Positions 63,495 to 64,000 of a stretch of DNA of 64,000 bases are shown here, piece after piece; positions within the stretch are counted from its first letter, which is position 1; each line of letters opens with the position of its first letter. The stretch lies in assembly GCA_015075405.1 (NCBI GenBank), contig JABTUK010000001.1, positions 1,364,001 through 1,428,000 on the forward strand, in the 5' to 3' direction. The position numbers were made by a program, and so were the translations under genes. Origin of the DNA: Anaerolineales bacterium (lineage in GTDB: Bacteria > Chloroflexota > Anaerolineae > 4572-78 > J111). The notes below the pieces were generated by a model. The model was given only the letters and a program-made list of their open reading frames with translations. It did not search any database and was not told where the DNA came from.

Positions 63495-64000
63495 GTGCTG
63501 AGAGAACAAAATCGTAAATCTGAAATCGTAAATCGTAAATCTGAAATCGCAAATCGTAAATCGCTTCGGGTGGCTTTGTTCACTTACTCAACCAAGCCGC
63601 GCGGGGGTGTGGTGCATACCTTAGCCCTGGCCGAGCAGATTCAGGCATTGGGGCACGAGGCGCATATCTACGCTCTAGGGAAGGATGAGCGCAGCAGTTT
63701 CTTCCGGCCCACGTCTGCGCCCTTTACCCTCATCCCCACCCCGGAGGCCGCCGGGGATGAGCCGTTGGATGAACGCATCCAGCGTTATATCCAAACTTAC
63801 TACACCTTTCTGGCCCGGCGCCGGCCCGGCCCTTTTGACATCTACCACGCCCAGGATTGTATTTCGGCCAATGCGCTGTGGCGGCTGCGCGAGGATGGCC
63901 TGATTGCCCGCTTTGGGCGGACCATCCACCACATTGACGACTTTACCAGCCCGGTGCTGATCGAATGTCAGAACCATTCCATTTACCGGCCCGACTTCCG
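63495..64000 (+). CDS. MSMEG_0565-type glycosyltransferase, C-terminus outside window
   Basis: The open frame reads LRVALFTYSTKPRGGVVHTLALAEQIQALGHEAHIYALGKDE, the N-terminal GT4 domain with the GGVVHTL donor loop, then DIYHAQDCISANAL. It matches the glycosyltransferase family of the Nit1C cluster. The start is unclear: GTG 63495 places an eight-unit heptamer array inside the protein (NRKSEIV repeats), while GTG 63570 would cut into the first strand. I list the longer form. Confidence 0.75.
   Translation, partial: MLREQNRKSEIVNRKSEIANRKSLRVALFTYSTKPRGGVVHTLALAEQIQALGHEAHIYALGKDERSSFFRPTSAPFTLIPTPEAAGDEPLDERIQRYIQTYYTFLARRRPGPFDIYHAQDCISANALWRLREDGLIARFGRTIHHIDDFTSPVLIECQNHSIYRPDF
63509..63564. 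repeat. AAATCGT heptamer direct array
   Basis: Eight contiguous heptamers (AAATCGT, AAATCTG, AAATCGT, AAATCGT, AAATCTG, AAATCGC, AAATCGT, AAATCGC), no inverted arm, at the start of the glycosyltransferase gene. Confidence 0.9.

Overview
The window looks like a chromosomal segment of a Chloroflexota bacterium, probably from the Anaerolineae or Caldilineae side. This is inferred from gene content: a MutL-like/DUF6754/HEAT operon with a giant Pro-x-Trp-Leu protein, a DUF11 surface protein, a Thr/Pro-rich protein ending in VPETG, FmdB-type zinc ribbons, and a nitrogen-starvation (Nit1C-type) cluster. Coding DNA is moderately GC-rich. Many intergenic gaps hold hairpin-forming arrays of 7-9 bp units. 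I found no tRNA, rRNA or CRISPR array.

Left part (1-13.4 kb): a partial AAA+ ATPase; a defence/toxin island (Uma2-type nuclease, then an AF2212-like antitoxin with a PIN toxin) whose modules are separated by copies of the 3' end of the neighbouring DNA glycosylase gene; the alkylation-repair genes alkA-like and ada; two MITE-like elements; clpB; an orphan AbrB-like gene; a MacB-like ABC ATPase/permease pair; and a VPETG surface protein.

Middle (13.7-28.2 kb): a long minus-strand operon of mostly uncharacterised proteins: HEAT-repeat protein, small protein, DUF6754 membrane protein, six-TM protein, a 2661-residue acidic protein with over 70 Trp-Leu repeats, another six-TM protein, a MutL-like ASKHA ATPase, and a protein with lipoyl-like and KOW-like ends. 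Its products look like an envelope-associated assembly.

28.4-47 kb: two VOC proteins around a graveyard of RHS and phzF remnants, a PAP2-like membrane protein, a DUF11 repeat surface protein, ychF with an attenuator-like leader, lon, an alpha/beta hydrolase, serB-serA, trxB and a BTAD-ATPase-TPR regulator.

47-51 kb: a second toxin-antitoxin island (BrnT/antitoxin/PIN and MntA/HepT) around a histidine-phosphatase gene split by an intact IS630 element.

51.6-64 kb: a Nit1C-like cluster (Sll0783, MSMEG_0568 radical SAM, MSMEG_0567 GNAT, Sll0787 AIR-synthase-like, FAD oxidoreductase, MSMEG_0565-type glycosyltransferase) without a nitrilase in view. An amidohydrolase sits upstream, and an OsmC protein, a MazF module and a YlbE/FdrA pair lie inside it.

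The strongest unexplained signals are the serial duplication of the glycosylase 3' end around toxin cassettes, the heptamer arrays (which supply stop codons, protein tails and possibly starts, and broke a phzF gene by unit expansion), the giant-protein operon, and the nitrilase-less Nit1C variant.
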